DNA of 64,000 nucleotides, from NCBI RefSeq assembly GCF_003344865.1, contig NZ_CP031165.1:2547910-2611909 (forward strand), written 5' to 3'. Origin of the DNA: Euzebya pacifica (lineage in GTDB: Bacteria > Actinomycetota > Nitriliruptoria > Euzebyales > Euzebyaceae). Positions 63,970 through 64,000 of the stretch are shown here, piece after piece. A model generated the notes under the pieces. That model was not told the origin of the DNA and did not search any database. It worked only from the letters and a program-made list of their open reading frames with translations. Position 1 is the stretch's first letter. Each line of letters opens with the position of its first letter. Both the position numbers and the translations under genes were made by a program.

Positions 63970-64000
63970 TGATCGCGATCGCGGCGAAGGTGGCGAACCT
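63970..64000 (+). CDS. Start of a possible downstream gene (partial)
   Basis: ATG 63970 follows AGAGGGC and opens MIAIAAKVAN before the window ends. Too short to identify. The 60-base gap after dtd has an imperfect CCCGGT/ACCGGG hairpin. Confidence 0.35.

Overview
High-GC actinobacterial chromosome, most consistent with a deep-branching lineage of the Euzebya/Nitriliruptor type. This placement is an inference. It rests on strong G/C third-position bias, many GTG starts, four secreted proteins with cell-wall-binding repeat 2 (CWB2) domains in 64 kb, an F420 reductase, an Lsr2-type DNA-binding domain, a MarP-like protease, class II DAHP synthase and DUF3159/DUF164 proteins. Many genes lack a Shine-Dalgarno sequence and instead show TANNNT about 6-8 bases before the start codon, which suggests leaderless transcription. 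Seven gene pairs overlap as GTGA or ATGA. I found no CRISPR array, transposase, integrase or tRNA gene.

Layout. 0-4.5 kb: an MMPL exporter coupled to a medium-chain dehydrogenase, divergent from a NarL-type two-component system. 4.5-11.8 kb: a flavin-binding PPOX protein, a VanW-family wall protein, a membrane protein, an SGNH hydrolase, a secreted S15/CocE hydrolase and a Usp-like protein. 11.9-13.4 kb: an acr3-arsR arsenite operon with a palindromic operator. 13.5-20.4 kb: a CWB2 protein, an AlgI-like MBOAT acyltransferase, Nif3-like and DUF164 zinc-ribbon proteins (coupled), an S51-like protein fused to a CysS-type C-terminal domain, and two small unknowns. 20.45-20.85 kb: RNase P RNA with a hairpin. 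20.9-25.6 kb: a CWB2 protein and a coupled kinase/inositol-phosphatase pair, bracketed by two MarR remnants. 25.7-36.8 kb: aldo/keto reductase, ERCC4-Lsr2 nuclease, ferredoxin-like MBL hydrolase, dihydroxyacetone kinase, CWB2 trypsin-like protease, RNB ribonuclease, PEBP protein, amidase and unknowns. 36.8-47 kb: serB, a DUF4333 lipoprotein divergent from marP, decayed TetR/DUF4188 fragments, class II DAHP synthase, SDR, pruA, mutM, DUF3159 and clpP. 47-64 kb: IclR regulator, a membrane-anchored sigma/anti-sigma-like fusion, nadB, ftsH, npdG, pabB, an M19-like secreted hydrolase, cobalamin adenosyltransferase coupled to a BtuF-like protein, panB, a CWB2 5'-nucleotidase and dtd.

How the genes work together. 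Most are housekeeping metabolism (shikimate, folate, NAD, pantothenate, serine, proline, B12) and protein quality control (ClpP, FtsH, MarP, Dtd). Envelope functions recur: the CWB2 proteins carry different catalytic domains on what is presumably a common wall anchor, and the VanW, MBOAT, SGNH, MarP and MMPL proteins also act at the envelope. I see no unmistakably new multi-gene system. The best leads are the sigma/anti-sigma fusion, the ERCC4-Lsr2 nuclease, the kinase-phosphatase pair, the cytosolic BtuF-like partner of the adenosyltransferase, and three genes whose stop-codon region is duplicated in frame.
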